Assembly (NCBI GenBank): GCA_050049775.1
Contig: JASFVP010000001.1
Location: 1 to 64,000, forward strand
Length of the DNA stretch: 64,000 nucleotides
Direction: 5' to 3'
Source: JABDQZ01 sp050049775
GTDB lineage: Bacteria; Pseudomonadota; Gammaproteobacteria; Chromatiales; Chromatiaceae
The position numbers and the translations under genes were made by a program. This document shows positions 51,845 through 58,433 of this stretch, piece after piece (position 1 is the stretch's first letter; each line of letters opens with the position of its first letter). Under the pieces are notes generated by a model that was not told the origin of the DNA, ran no database searches, and was given only the letters and a program-made list of their open reading frames with translations.

Positions 51845-52705
51845 ATGTCTGAATTCGATTATGACGAGGCATTTTCCCGTAATCTGGGTTTTGTCTCAAA
51901 GGAAGAACACCAAAGACTGCGCCAGTCGGAAGTGGCAATTGCTGGCATGGGTGCAGTAGGCGGTGAGTACCTGACCGCCCTGGCAAGAAGCGGTATCGGA
52001 GGATATCGCATTGCGGATTTCGACCAGTACGAACTAGCCAATTTTAATCGCCAGTATGGTGCGGCGATGTCCACCCTTGGTCGCCAAAAAACGGATGTTA
52101 TGGCCGAGATTGCGATGGATATCAACCCGGAACTTAGAATACGACAATTCAACCAGGGAATTGATGAGTCCACTATGGGTGACTTTCTCGACGGTGTGGA
52201 TGTGCTGGTGGACGCGGTTGATATATTCGAACCGGATGTTCACAGGCTGTTGATTAATGGCGCAATGCAGAGAGGTATACCCGTGTGCGCTTCATTGCCA
52301 TCTGGTTATGGAGCTGGCATGGTTTGCTTCCGTCAAGGCGGTATGTCATTTGATGATTATTTTGACTATTCACCTGAAATGTCTACGGATGAAAAAATTG
52401 TGCAATTGCTGCTCGGCTTTGCGCCCAAAGCCTATCATTTGAAATACATCGACATGTCATCTGTTGATCTCAAGCGCAGAAAGGGGCCGAGTTCCATAGC
52501 AGGCTGCCGACTTTGCGCCGGACTTGTGGTAACCCAGACTCTGGTGGCGATTCTGCATCCACAAGAGTTTCGTGGTGCGCCCTGGTTCACGCATGTTGAT
52601 TTAAGGGTCAATAAACTTGCTCATAAAAAGATGCATATGGGAAACAGGCATCCTATGCAGCGTTTAAAAAAATATATTGCATTGAAACGACTTAATCAGG
52701 CTTAA
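51845..52705 (+). CDS. ThiF/E1-like adenylyltransferase
   Basis: 286 residues. Nucleotide loop AGMGAVGGEYL (about 33-43), then IADFDQYELANFNRQYG with the conserved Asn-Arg-Gln, Lys in GRQKTDV, and DAVDIFEPDVHRLL, all hallmarks of the MoeB/ThiF/E1 adenylation fold. A single GCRLC pair replaces the two CxxC zinc pairs of MoeB. The E1 family activates a C-terminal carboxylate with ATP; the substrate here is unknown and no ubiquitin-like carrier is encoded nearby. It is followed at 10 bases by an exosortase-associated acyltransferase, likely one operon. Confidence 0.82.
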   Translation: MSEFDYDEAFSRNLGFVSKEEHQRLRQSEVAIAGMGAVGGEYLTALARSGIGGYRIADFDQYELANFNRQYGAAMSTLGRQKTDVMAEIAMDINPELRIRQFNQGIDESTMGDFLDGVDVLVDAVDIFEPDVHRLLINGAMQRGIPVCASLPSGYGAGMVCFRQGGMSFDDYFDYSPEMSTDEKIVQLLLGFAPKAYHLKYIDMSSVDLKRRKGPSSIAGCRLCAGLVVTQTLVAILHPQEFRGAPWFTHVDLRVNKLAHKKMHMGNRHPMQRLKKYIALKRLNQA

Positions 52706-52715
52706 GTTGATTTCT

Positions 52716-53417
52716 ATGGAAACCGCCTATTTCTCATTTGCAGAAGTTTTCCCGGGAACAGCTGAATACGAACTGTATCAGCAGTTGAGGTACGAGGTCT
52801 TCGTTGAGGAACTTCATCGTATCGATGCGTCTGAGGAAGAACGAAGCCGACAGGTAGAATATGATGATTTTGATGATATCTCACGCCACATTCTGGCCAG
52901 TCATAAGGAGACGGGCCGTGCAGCTGCCTGTGTAAGGCTGATTCTGCCGAAACGGGACTTTCTCAGCATAGAAACCCGCTATGAAATTGATCGTGCGCAA
53001 ATCGACCCGATTGGCCATGATCATGTGGCCGAGATATCAAGGATGGCGATCTCCCATATGTATCGTCGGCGTCAGGAAGATCAGGGCAAGCCGCCTGAAG
53101 GTGACCCTTCACGTGAAATTTCCGAAAAATCTGAAGCATCGGGTAATCGTACACGTAGTCCGGAGCTGGTTCTGGGTATGTATCGGGAAATATTTGCAAT
53201 TGCCAATGAAATTGATATTCATTGTGCGATGGCGGCCATGGAGCCGCTATTTTTCCGGTTACTGAAGCAAATCGGCTTGCCATTCAGGCCTGTGGGAGAG
53301 TTAAACCGCAATGTTGAGCCGCCACGACGCCCATACATCATTTGCAGCAATGAGCTTGAGAAAGACCTCGGCGAGAGGCATCCGGATATATTGGACTTTA
53401 TGCGTTGTCGCAACTAG
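52716..53417 (+). CDS. PEP-CTERM/exosortase-associated acyltransferase (FeeM/LuxI-like), copy 1
   Basis: 233 residues. LRYEVFVEELHRI and SRHILASHKETGRAAACVRLILP resemble the acyl-transfer core of N-acyl-homoserine lactone and N-acyl amino acid synthases. EISRMAIS, ELVLGMYREIFAIA, AAMEPLFFRLLKQIG and RRPY are the blocks of the exosortase-associated family. It likely moves an acyl chain from acyl-ACP to an amine. ATG at 52716 preferred over the TTG at 52707. Its end overlaps the second copy by 4 bases, tail to tail. Confidence 0.85.
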   Translation: METAYFSFAEVFPGTAEYELYQQLRYEVFVEELHRIDASEEERSRQVEYDDFDDISRHILASHKETGRAAACVRLILPKRDFLSIETRYEIDRAQIDPIGHDHVAEISRMAISHMYRRRQEDQGKPPEGDPSREISEKSEASGNRTRSPELVLGMYREIFAIANEIDIHCAMAAMEPLFFRLLKQIGLPFRPVGELNRNVEPPRRPYIICSNELEKDLGERHPDILDFMRCRN

Positions 53418-54151
53418 TTGCGTAGCGTTTCACTCAATTCAGTGTGTTCTGTGTCCTTGGTGAAAAAGTCCAGCAGCTCCGGGTTTGTTTCCCGGTATAA
53501 ATGCGCCATTTCATTGTAATCCAGCAGATAGGGTCTGCGAGGCCTGCGGCCAGCATGGGTGAAGCTGTCCCCTACTTGAGTGAATTTGAAATTAAAGCGC
53601 TTGAGTAAACGGAAAAAACTGGCTTCCATTGCTGCGTAGCTGTGTGTGTGGCCTTCTTCTCGAGCAATCTGATAAATTTTCCGATATAAGCCTATTACCA
53701 GTTCCAGAGAGTAATTCCGGTATCCTGTAATATTCAGTCGGTGGACCTTGTTGATCAGATTGATATAGCCTGAATCATCATCGAGTTTCTTCGGAGCCCT
53801 GAATTCGGGAGCGATTGCCATACGGGAAATTTCACTAACCGCTTTCCGTCGGCTGAAGGATTCCGGTTTGTGATGGATGTTGTAGCGACTTTCGATACTT
53901 AGCCCATGTGGATTGGGAAGAATCAGCCGGGCGGTGCCTGCAGGTTTGCCGGTAGGTTTGTGCAAGGCCAGGATATGGCGGCTGTGGCGGTCGTATTTGT
54001 CTGTTTTGAGACAGTGGAGCTGGTGGTCGCTAGCGCCAGTAACGCGTTGAATTTCCTTGGCAAATGCGTCGCAGCGTAAATCAAGATAGCTTCTGAAGAG
54101 ATTGGTGCCAGATCTTACTTCGATAAAATCAAATTCATCTGATGTGATCAT
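53414..54151 (-). CDS. PEP-CTERM/exosortase-associated acyltransferase (FeeM/LuxI-like), copy 2
   Basis: 245 residues, paralogue of the convergent gene: shared SRHILA-HK-TG, RLILP, LSIESRYNIH, EISRMAIA, ELVIGLYRKIYQIA, AAMEASFFRLLKRF and RRPYLL. Outside these blocks the two are quite different (the 125-145 loop and C-terminus), so they diverged long ago or were acquired separately, and may use different substrates. The promoter region holds a CRP-like site at 54215-54230. Confidence 0.85.
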   Translation of the reverse strand: MITSDEFDFIEVRSGTNLFRSYLDLRCDAFAKEIQRVTGASDHQLHCLKTDKYDRHSRHILALHKPTGKPAGTARLILPNPHGLSIESRYNIHHKPESFSRRKAVSEISRMAIAPEFRAPKKLDDDSGYINLINKVHRLNITGYRNYSLELVIGLYRKIYQIAREEGHTHSYAAMEASFFRLLKRFNFKFTQVGDSFTHAGRRPRRPYLLDYNEMAHLYRETNPELLDFFTKDTEHTELSETLRN

Positions 54152-54214
54152 TGCCTTAGTAATACTTGTAATTTGGAATTTATAAAAACCTTATCATATA
54201 AATAAGCGTTTTAA

Positions 54215-54230
54215 TGTGAGCAAAATCACT
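54215..54230. promoter_or_regulatory. candidate CRP/Vfr (cAMP receptor) site
   Basis: TGTGA-GCAAAA-TCACT, one mismatch to TGTGA-N6-TCACA, with AA before and TT after as in the consensus. It lies 64 bases upstream of acyltransferase copy 2 on the minus strand, with a TATGAT-like -10 at 54193-54198, close to class II activator spacing. Confidence 0.5.
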
Positions 54231-54313
54231 TAAATTCTAAAAAATCGTTTTATTCATACTTTCTGTCAACTCTTTGTCATAAAAGCCTGTTATTAAAATA
54301 AGTATCGTACAAA

Positions 54314-54344
54314 AAAAAACCGGTAGCAATGCTACCGGTTTTTT
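54314..54344. terminator. bidirectional rho-independent terminator
   Basis: AAAAAACCGGTAGC-AAT-GCTACCGGTTTTTT. A perfect stem with A and T tracts on both sides, 21 bases beyond the PEP-CTERM gene stop; it isolates that gene from the acyltransferase promoter. Confidence 0.9.
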
Positions 54345-54365
54345 ATTTCGTTTCAAAAGCAGCGA

Positions 54366-55295
54366 TTAGCTGTTTTTGCGACGACGGCTTGAGAATCCCA
54401 GTCCAACCAGACCCAGTCCCATCAGTGCCAGTACGCCTGGGGCCGGAATTGCTTCACCGGTTACAGGGTCAGTACTGATGATGTCCCAGCCACCACCAAA
54501 GGTGCGGCAAGTTGGGCCGGAGGTGCCTGCTTCACAAGGAGCAGTGGTTCCATCGTTGGTGCCGTTGCCATCAAGGTCAGACGCGATTTCCCAGCTGTTC
54601 TTGGAAAAGATATCAGAACCAAGTTTGCCGTCAGTGTCTACTTCATCGTTGTAGATACCGGTACCGTTCACAGTGGTACCAACACTTGCATAGAAGCTAC
54701 CAGTACCAATCAGACCGGTAAAGCTGGTGCTCAGTGTGGTGCCAGCTGGTGCGCCAAGGCCCAGCGCCGGCAGGTTCGGGTCGAGATTGAACGAGTACAG
54801 CAGGGTGCCTACATCAGTGATTCCGGTGAAACCGGTATCACCAATCCATTTTGTAACATCGGCATCAGGGACACCGACAGTAGGATCATCCAGATATGGA
54901 TCCAGAGTGTTAGGCAGTTCGTAGATTTCGAAGAAACCACCGCTGTAGCTCAGGTTGCCGAATCCATCCTGGCCGAGGTAGTCAAAACCACCGAAAACGC
55001 CCCAGAGGTATTTGCCGTCATCACCTGCATTCCAGTATGCCGCAGTAGAATCATCAGGAGCGATACTTGTAATGTGGAAAATACCTTTCAGGTCGACAGA
55101 ACCATTGCCTGTGTCAGCTGATCCGAGGACGCCAAGAGGATCATCCTGGAAGTCGTCAAGATCGTTTTGTACAACTTCCCAGTTATTGTATTTGATAAAA
55201 AATTCACCCGGGTTGATCGGACTGGCCATAACTGCAGAAGTAGCAGTCAAAGCAGCGCAGATGCCCAGAGCTTGTGTTAGTTTATTCAGTTTCAT
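54366..55295 (-). CDS. PEP-CTERM sorting-domain protein
   Basis: 309 residues. Signal peptide (MKLNKLTQALGICAALTATSAVMA), a 250-residue Gly/Asp/Thr-rich domain with few Lys/Arg, and a C-terminal sorting signal: PAPGVLALMGLGLVGLGF followed by SRRRKNS. The short proline motif reads PAPG instead of PEP, a known variant. Such proteins are cut by an exosortase and exported to the surface or biofilm matrix. ATG at 55295 with AGGAAG upstream. A sigma-54 promoter lies 54 bases upstream. Confidence 0.92.
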   Translation of the reverse strand: MKLNKLTQALGICAALTATSAVMASPINPGEFFIKYNNWEVVQNDLDDFQDDPLGVLGSADTGNGSVDLKGIFHITSIAPDDSTAAYWNAGDDGKYLWGVFGGFDYLGQDGFGNLSYSGGFFEIYELPNTLDPYLDDPTVGVPDADVTKWIGDTGFTGITDVGTLLYSFNLDPNLPALGLGAPAGTTLSTSFTGLIGTGSFYASVGTTVNGTGIYNDEVDTDGKLGSDIFSKNSWEIASDLDGNGTNDGTTAPCEAGTSGPTCRTFGGGWDIISTDPVTGEAIPAPGVLALMGLGLVGLGFSSRRRKNS

Positions 55296-55606
55296 TTTGC
55301 TTGCTTCCTGTATAAAACGTCGTGTGTAAGTGTTTCGCAAATACTTAAAGCAACTGGTATGCCAAAAATAATATTAATATAATAGTCAATAGGTTATGTG
55401 GATCTGTGGATTCTGTGCAGATTTTTTTTGAGCTGGTTGTAAAAAAAACTGACATGTATCTATACGGAATAAACAGGTCGGCTTGTCTGATGAAGTTGAC
55501 TGTCAGTCTATCCAAAATCTTGCAAATCGTGAATGCTGTGTCAGGAATTTGTTTCACATACGAACTGAAAATCTCCGCGGTGCGTCGCGAAGACAATAGC
55601 GTGTTA
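55296..55606. other. AT-rich intergenic region upstream of the PEP-CTERM gene
   Basis: 311 bases with the sigma-54 site near its left end. The rest (55370-55600) is AT-rich and would hold enhancer sites for a sigma-54 activator such as PrsR; no clear inverted repeat stands out. Two open frames here (55345-55623 minus, 55406-55771 plus) have no plausible start signal or composition. Confidence 0.5.
55349..55364 (-). promoter_or_regulatory. sigma-54 (RpoN) promoter of the PEP-CTERM gene
   Basis: On the minus strand TGGCATACCAGTTGCT: GG and GC elements with the exact -24/-12 spacing and 13 or more matches to TGGCACG-N4-TTGCW at the informative positions. Predicted start of transcription near 55338, giving a leader of about 43 bases. 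PEP-CTERM genes in exosortase bacteria are commonly under the PrsK/PrsR-RpoN pathway. Confidence 0.75.
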
Positions 55607-57127
55607 TTACGTTGTTTTTCCAATATCCTGCAGTCTCACCCGCCATTCCGCAGGGCCGCTCTGGTGCACCGAGTTGCCACGACCGTCGACTGCGACGGTC
55701 ACTGGCATATCCACCACTTCAAACTCCCGAATCGCTTCCATACCGAGGTCCTCAAACGCGACCAGGCGTGAGCCACGAATCGCCTGGGCAACCAGATAGG
55801 CGGCGCCGCCGACGGCCATTAAATAGGTGGCGGCATGTTTTTTGATCGCCTCAATGGCGGCCGGGCCACGTTCCGCCTTACCAATCATGCCAATCAGGCC
55901 GGTCTGACCGAGCATCATTTCGGTGTATTTGTCCATGCGTGTGGCAGTTGTGGGTCCGGCAGGGCCGACGACTTCGTTGCCGACCGGGTCGACCGGGCCA
56001 ACGTAATAAATGAAGCGATTGTGAAAATCCACACCTTTCGGCAGCGGCTGACCGTTTTCCAGTAACTCGGCGATGCGACGGTGGGCGGCATCGCGTCCGG
56101 TCAGCATCTTACCGCTGAGTAACAGGCGTTCCCCAGGCTGCCACTCGGCAATGTCGGCCTGGCTCAGGCTATCCAGATTGACCTTGCGAGTCCCTTCGCC
56201 GGCTTCCCAGGTGATGTCTGGCCATTCGTCGAGGCGCGGCGGCGTTAGAATTGCCGGGCCGGAGCCGTCGAGTTCGAATTCGATGTGCCGGGTGGCCGCG
56301 CAGTTGGGAATCAGTCCAACGGGCAGGGAAGCGGCGTGAGTCGGGTAGTCAGAAATTTTTACATCCAGCACCGTGGTCATGCCGCCGAGTCCCTGGGCGC
56401 CGATACCAAGGGCGTTGATTTTTTCATACAGCTCGAGGCGCAGTTCCTCGGCGCGGCTGGATGGGCCAGATTCATACAGCTGCTGGATGTTGATCGGCTC
56501 CATAAGGGCTTCCTTGGCCAGCAACATGGCTTTTTCAGCGGTGCCGCCGACGCCGATACCAAGCATACCGGGCGGGCACCAGCCGGCGCCAAGTGTCGGG
56601 ACGGTTTCCACTACCCAGTCGACTAGCGAGCTGCTCGGGTTGAGTACGGTGAAGCGCGACTTGTTTTCCGAGCCACCGCCCTTGGCCGCCAGTTTGATCT
56701 CGATTTTGTCGCCACTGACCAGGCGGGTGTGGATCACCGCCGGTGTGTTGTCACGCGTATTGATGCGTTTGCCGAGCGGGTCGCTGACCATGGAGGCACG
56801 CAGCAGGTTGTCCGGGCGGTTGTAGGCACGGCGCACGCCTTCATTGACCATGTCCTCGACCGACAAGTCGGCCTGCCAGCGCACGTCCATGCCGATGTTG
56901 AGAAACACCACGGCAGTACCGGTATCCTGGCAGATCGGCCGGTGGCCTTCGGCGCACATGCGCGAATTGACCAGAATTTGCGCAATGGCATCTTTCGCGG
57001 CTGGGGATTGTTCTTTTAAATAGGCCTGATGCAGCGACTGGATGTAATCCAGTGGGTGATAATAGGAAATGAACTGAAAGCCGTCGGCGATGCTCTGGAT
57101 GAAGTCATCTTGTTTAATGGTCGTCAT
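55607..57127 (-). CDS. fumarate hydratase, class I (FeS)
   Basis: Oxygen-sensitive [4Fe-4S] fumarase of the TCA cycle. 506 residues, one polypeptide with alpha and beta parts. RPICQDTGTAVVF (first cluster Cys), PCxxGxGxG-like WCPPGMLGIGVGGTAEKA, LGIGAQGLGGMTTVLDVKI, and the C-terminal part with YYVGPVDPVGNEVVGPAGPTTATRMDKYTEMML. Located downstream of sucAB on the same strand with a 73-base gap. Confidence 0.93.
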   Translation of the reverse strand: MTTIKQDDFIQSIADGFQFISYYHPLDYIQSLHQAYLKEQSPAAKDAIAQILVNSRMCAEGHRPICQDTGTAVVFLNIGMDVRWQADLSVEDMVNEGVRRAYNRPDNLLRASMVSDPLGKRINTRDNTPAVIHTRLVSGDKIEIKLAAKGGGSENKSRFTVLNPSSSLVDWVVETVPTLGAGWCPPGMLGIGVGGTAEKAMLLAKEALMEPINIQQLYESGPSSRAEELRLELYEKINALGIGAQGLGGMTTVLDVKISDYPTHAASLPVGLIPNCAATRHIEFELDGSGPAILTPPRLDEWPDITWEAGEGTRKVNLDSLSQADIAEWQPGERLLLSGKMLTGRDAAHRRIAELLENGQPLPKGVDFHNRFIYYVGPVDPVGNEVVGPAGPTTATRMDKYTEMMLGQTGLIGMIGKAERGPAAIEAIKKHAATYLMAVGGAAYLVAQAIRGSRLVAFEDLGMEAIREFEVVDMPVTVAVDGRGNSVHQSGPAEWRVRLQDIGKTT

Positions 57128-57200
57128 CAGAGCTTTTTACCACAAAGCCAGCAGTTACAAAATCTGCGCGGCTCCCCAGCAGTATATTAAAAAGCAGCGA

Positions 57201-58433
57201 TCACACATCCAGCAACAAACGCGCCGGATCTTCCAGCAATTGCTTGATGGTGACGAGGAATTGCACCGCTTCGCGACCGTCGATGATGCGATGGTCATAA
57301 GACAGCGCCAGGTACATCATCGGGCGGATGACAATCTCGCCATTTTCGACCACCGGACGTTGCTGGATGTTGTGCATGCCGAGAATTGCGCTTTGTGGTG
57401 GATTGAGAATCGGTGTCGACAGCATGGAACCGTAAATACCGCCATTGGAAATGGTGAAAGTGCCGCCGTTGAGATCTTCGTAACTGAGGGTGCCGTCCTG
57501 TGCCTTGCCGGCCAGGTGTTTGATGTTTTTTTCGATATCGGCAAACGACATCTGGTCGGCATCCTTCAGCACCGGCACCACCAGCCCACGCGGTGAGCCA
57601 ACTGCCACGCCGATGTCGTAATAGCCGTGATAAACGATGTCGTTGCCATCGACGGAAGCATTGACAACGGTGAATCGTTTCAACGCTTCGATGCTGGCCT
57701 TGATGAAAAACGACATGAAGCCGAGGCGAATGCCATGGCTTTTCTCAAACTGATCACGATATTCGCTGCGCAAGCGATTGACCGCCTGCAGATTGACTTC
57801 GTTGAAGGTGGTCAGGATTGCCGCGTTTTGCTGGGATTCCACCAGACGCTCGGCAATACGCGCACGTAAACGCGTCATGGGCACGCGTTGCTCGGGTCGG
57901 TCGGATGTTGGCGCGGCGGCGGCAACCGACTTGCGGATGCTGCCGGTATCGCGATCTTTTTCGGTTGAGCGTTCCTTGCGGTCGAGATAGGCCATGACAT
58001 CGGCCTTGAGGATGCGGCCATCCTTGCCGCTGCCTTTGATGTTGCTCGGGTCGAGTTTGAGTTCCTTGACCAGGCGGCGCACGGCGGGCGTCAGCACCTG
58101 GCTTGGTTCGCTTGTTTCAGCGGTAGCACGACTCTCGGTCTGTGCTTTTGGCTCAGCGGCCGGCTTGGTGACCGGTGTGGCGGTGGAAGTGGTTTCACCT
58201 TCGGTGATGGTCGCCAGCAACTGGCCAGCTTCAACCGTGTCGCCTTCATTGAAGAAGGTTTCTGCCAGTACCCCATCGGCCGTGGCCGGTACTTCAAGCA
58301 CGACCTTGTCGGTTTCCAGGTCGAGCAGATTGTCGTCGCGCTTGACCTTGTCCCCCGGTTTTTTGTGCCAGCCGAGCACAGTGGCGTCGGTAACGGATTC
58401 GGGCAGGTCGGGTACTTTTACGTCAATGGTCAT
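57201..58433 (-). CDS. sucB: dihydrolipoyl succinyltransferase, E2 of 2-oxoglutarate dehydrogenase
   Basis: 410 residues. Lipoyl domain 1-75 with Lys43 in DLETDKVVLE, an Ala/Thr-rich linker, the E1/E3-binding domain (LTPAVRRLVKELKLDPSNIKGSGKDGRI) and the catalytic domain ending LALSYDHRIIDGREAVQFL with His and Asp. Overlaps sucA by 4 bases. No lpd (E3) gene follows, so E3 comes from elsewhere. Confidence 0.95.
   Translation of the reverse strand: MTIDVKVPDLPESVTDATVLGWHKKPGDKVKRDDNLLDLETDKVVLEVPATADGVLAETFFNEGDTVEAGQLLATITEGETTSTATPVTKPAAEPKAQTESRATAETSEPSQVLTPAVRRLVKELKLDPSNIKGSGKDGRILKADVMAYLDRKERSTEKDRDTGSIRKSVAAAAPTSDRPEQRVPMTRLRARIAERLVESQQNAAILTTFNEVNLQAVNRLRSEYRDQFEKSHGIRLGFMSFFIKASIEALKRFTVVNASVDGNDIVYHGYYDIGVAVGSPRGLVVPVLKDADQMSFADIEKNIKHLAGKAQDGTLSYEDLNGGTFTISNGGIYGSMLSTPILNPPQSAILGMHNIQQRPVVENGEIVIRPMMYLALSYDHRIIDGREAVQFLVTIKQLLEDPARLLLDV

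Noticed and set aside
55406..55771. 121-codon plus-strand frame overlapping the fumarase gene end
   Set aside because: Second half is antisense to fumarase and the first half is AT-rich intergenic; no ribosome binding site.
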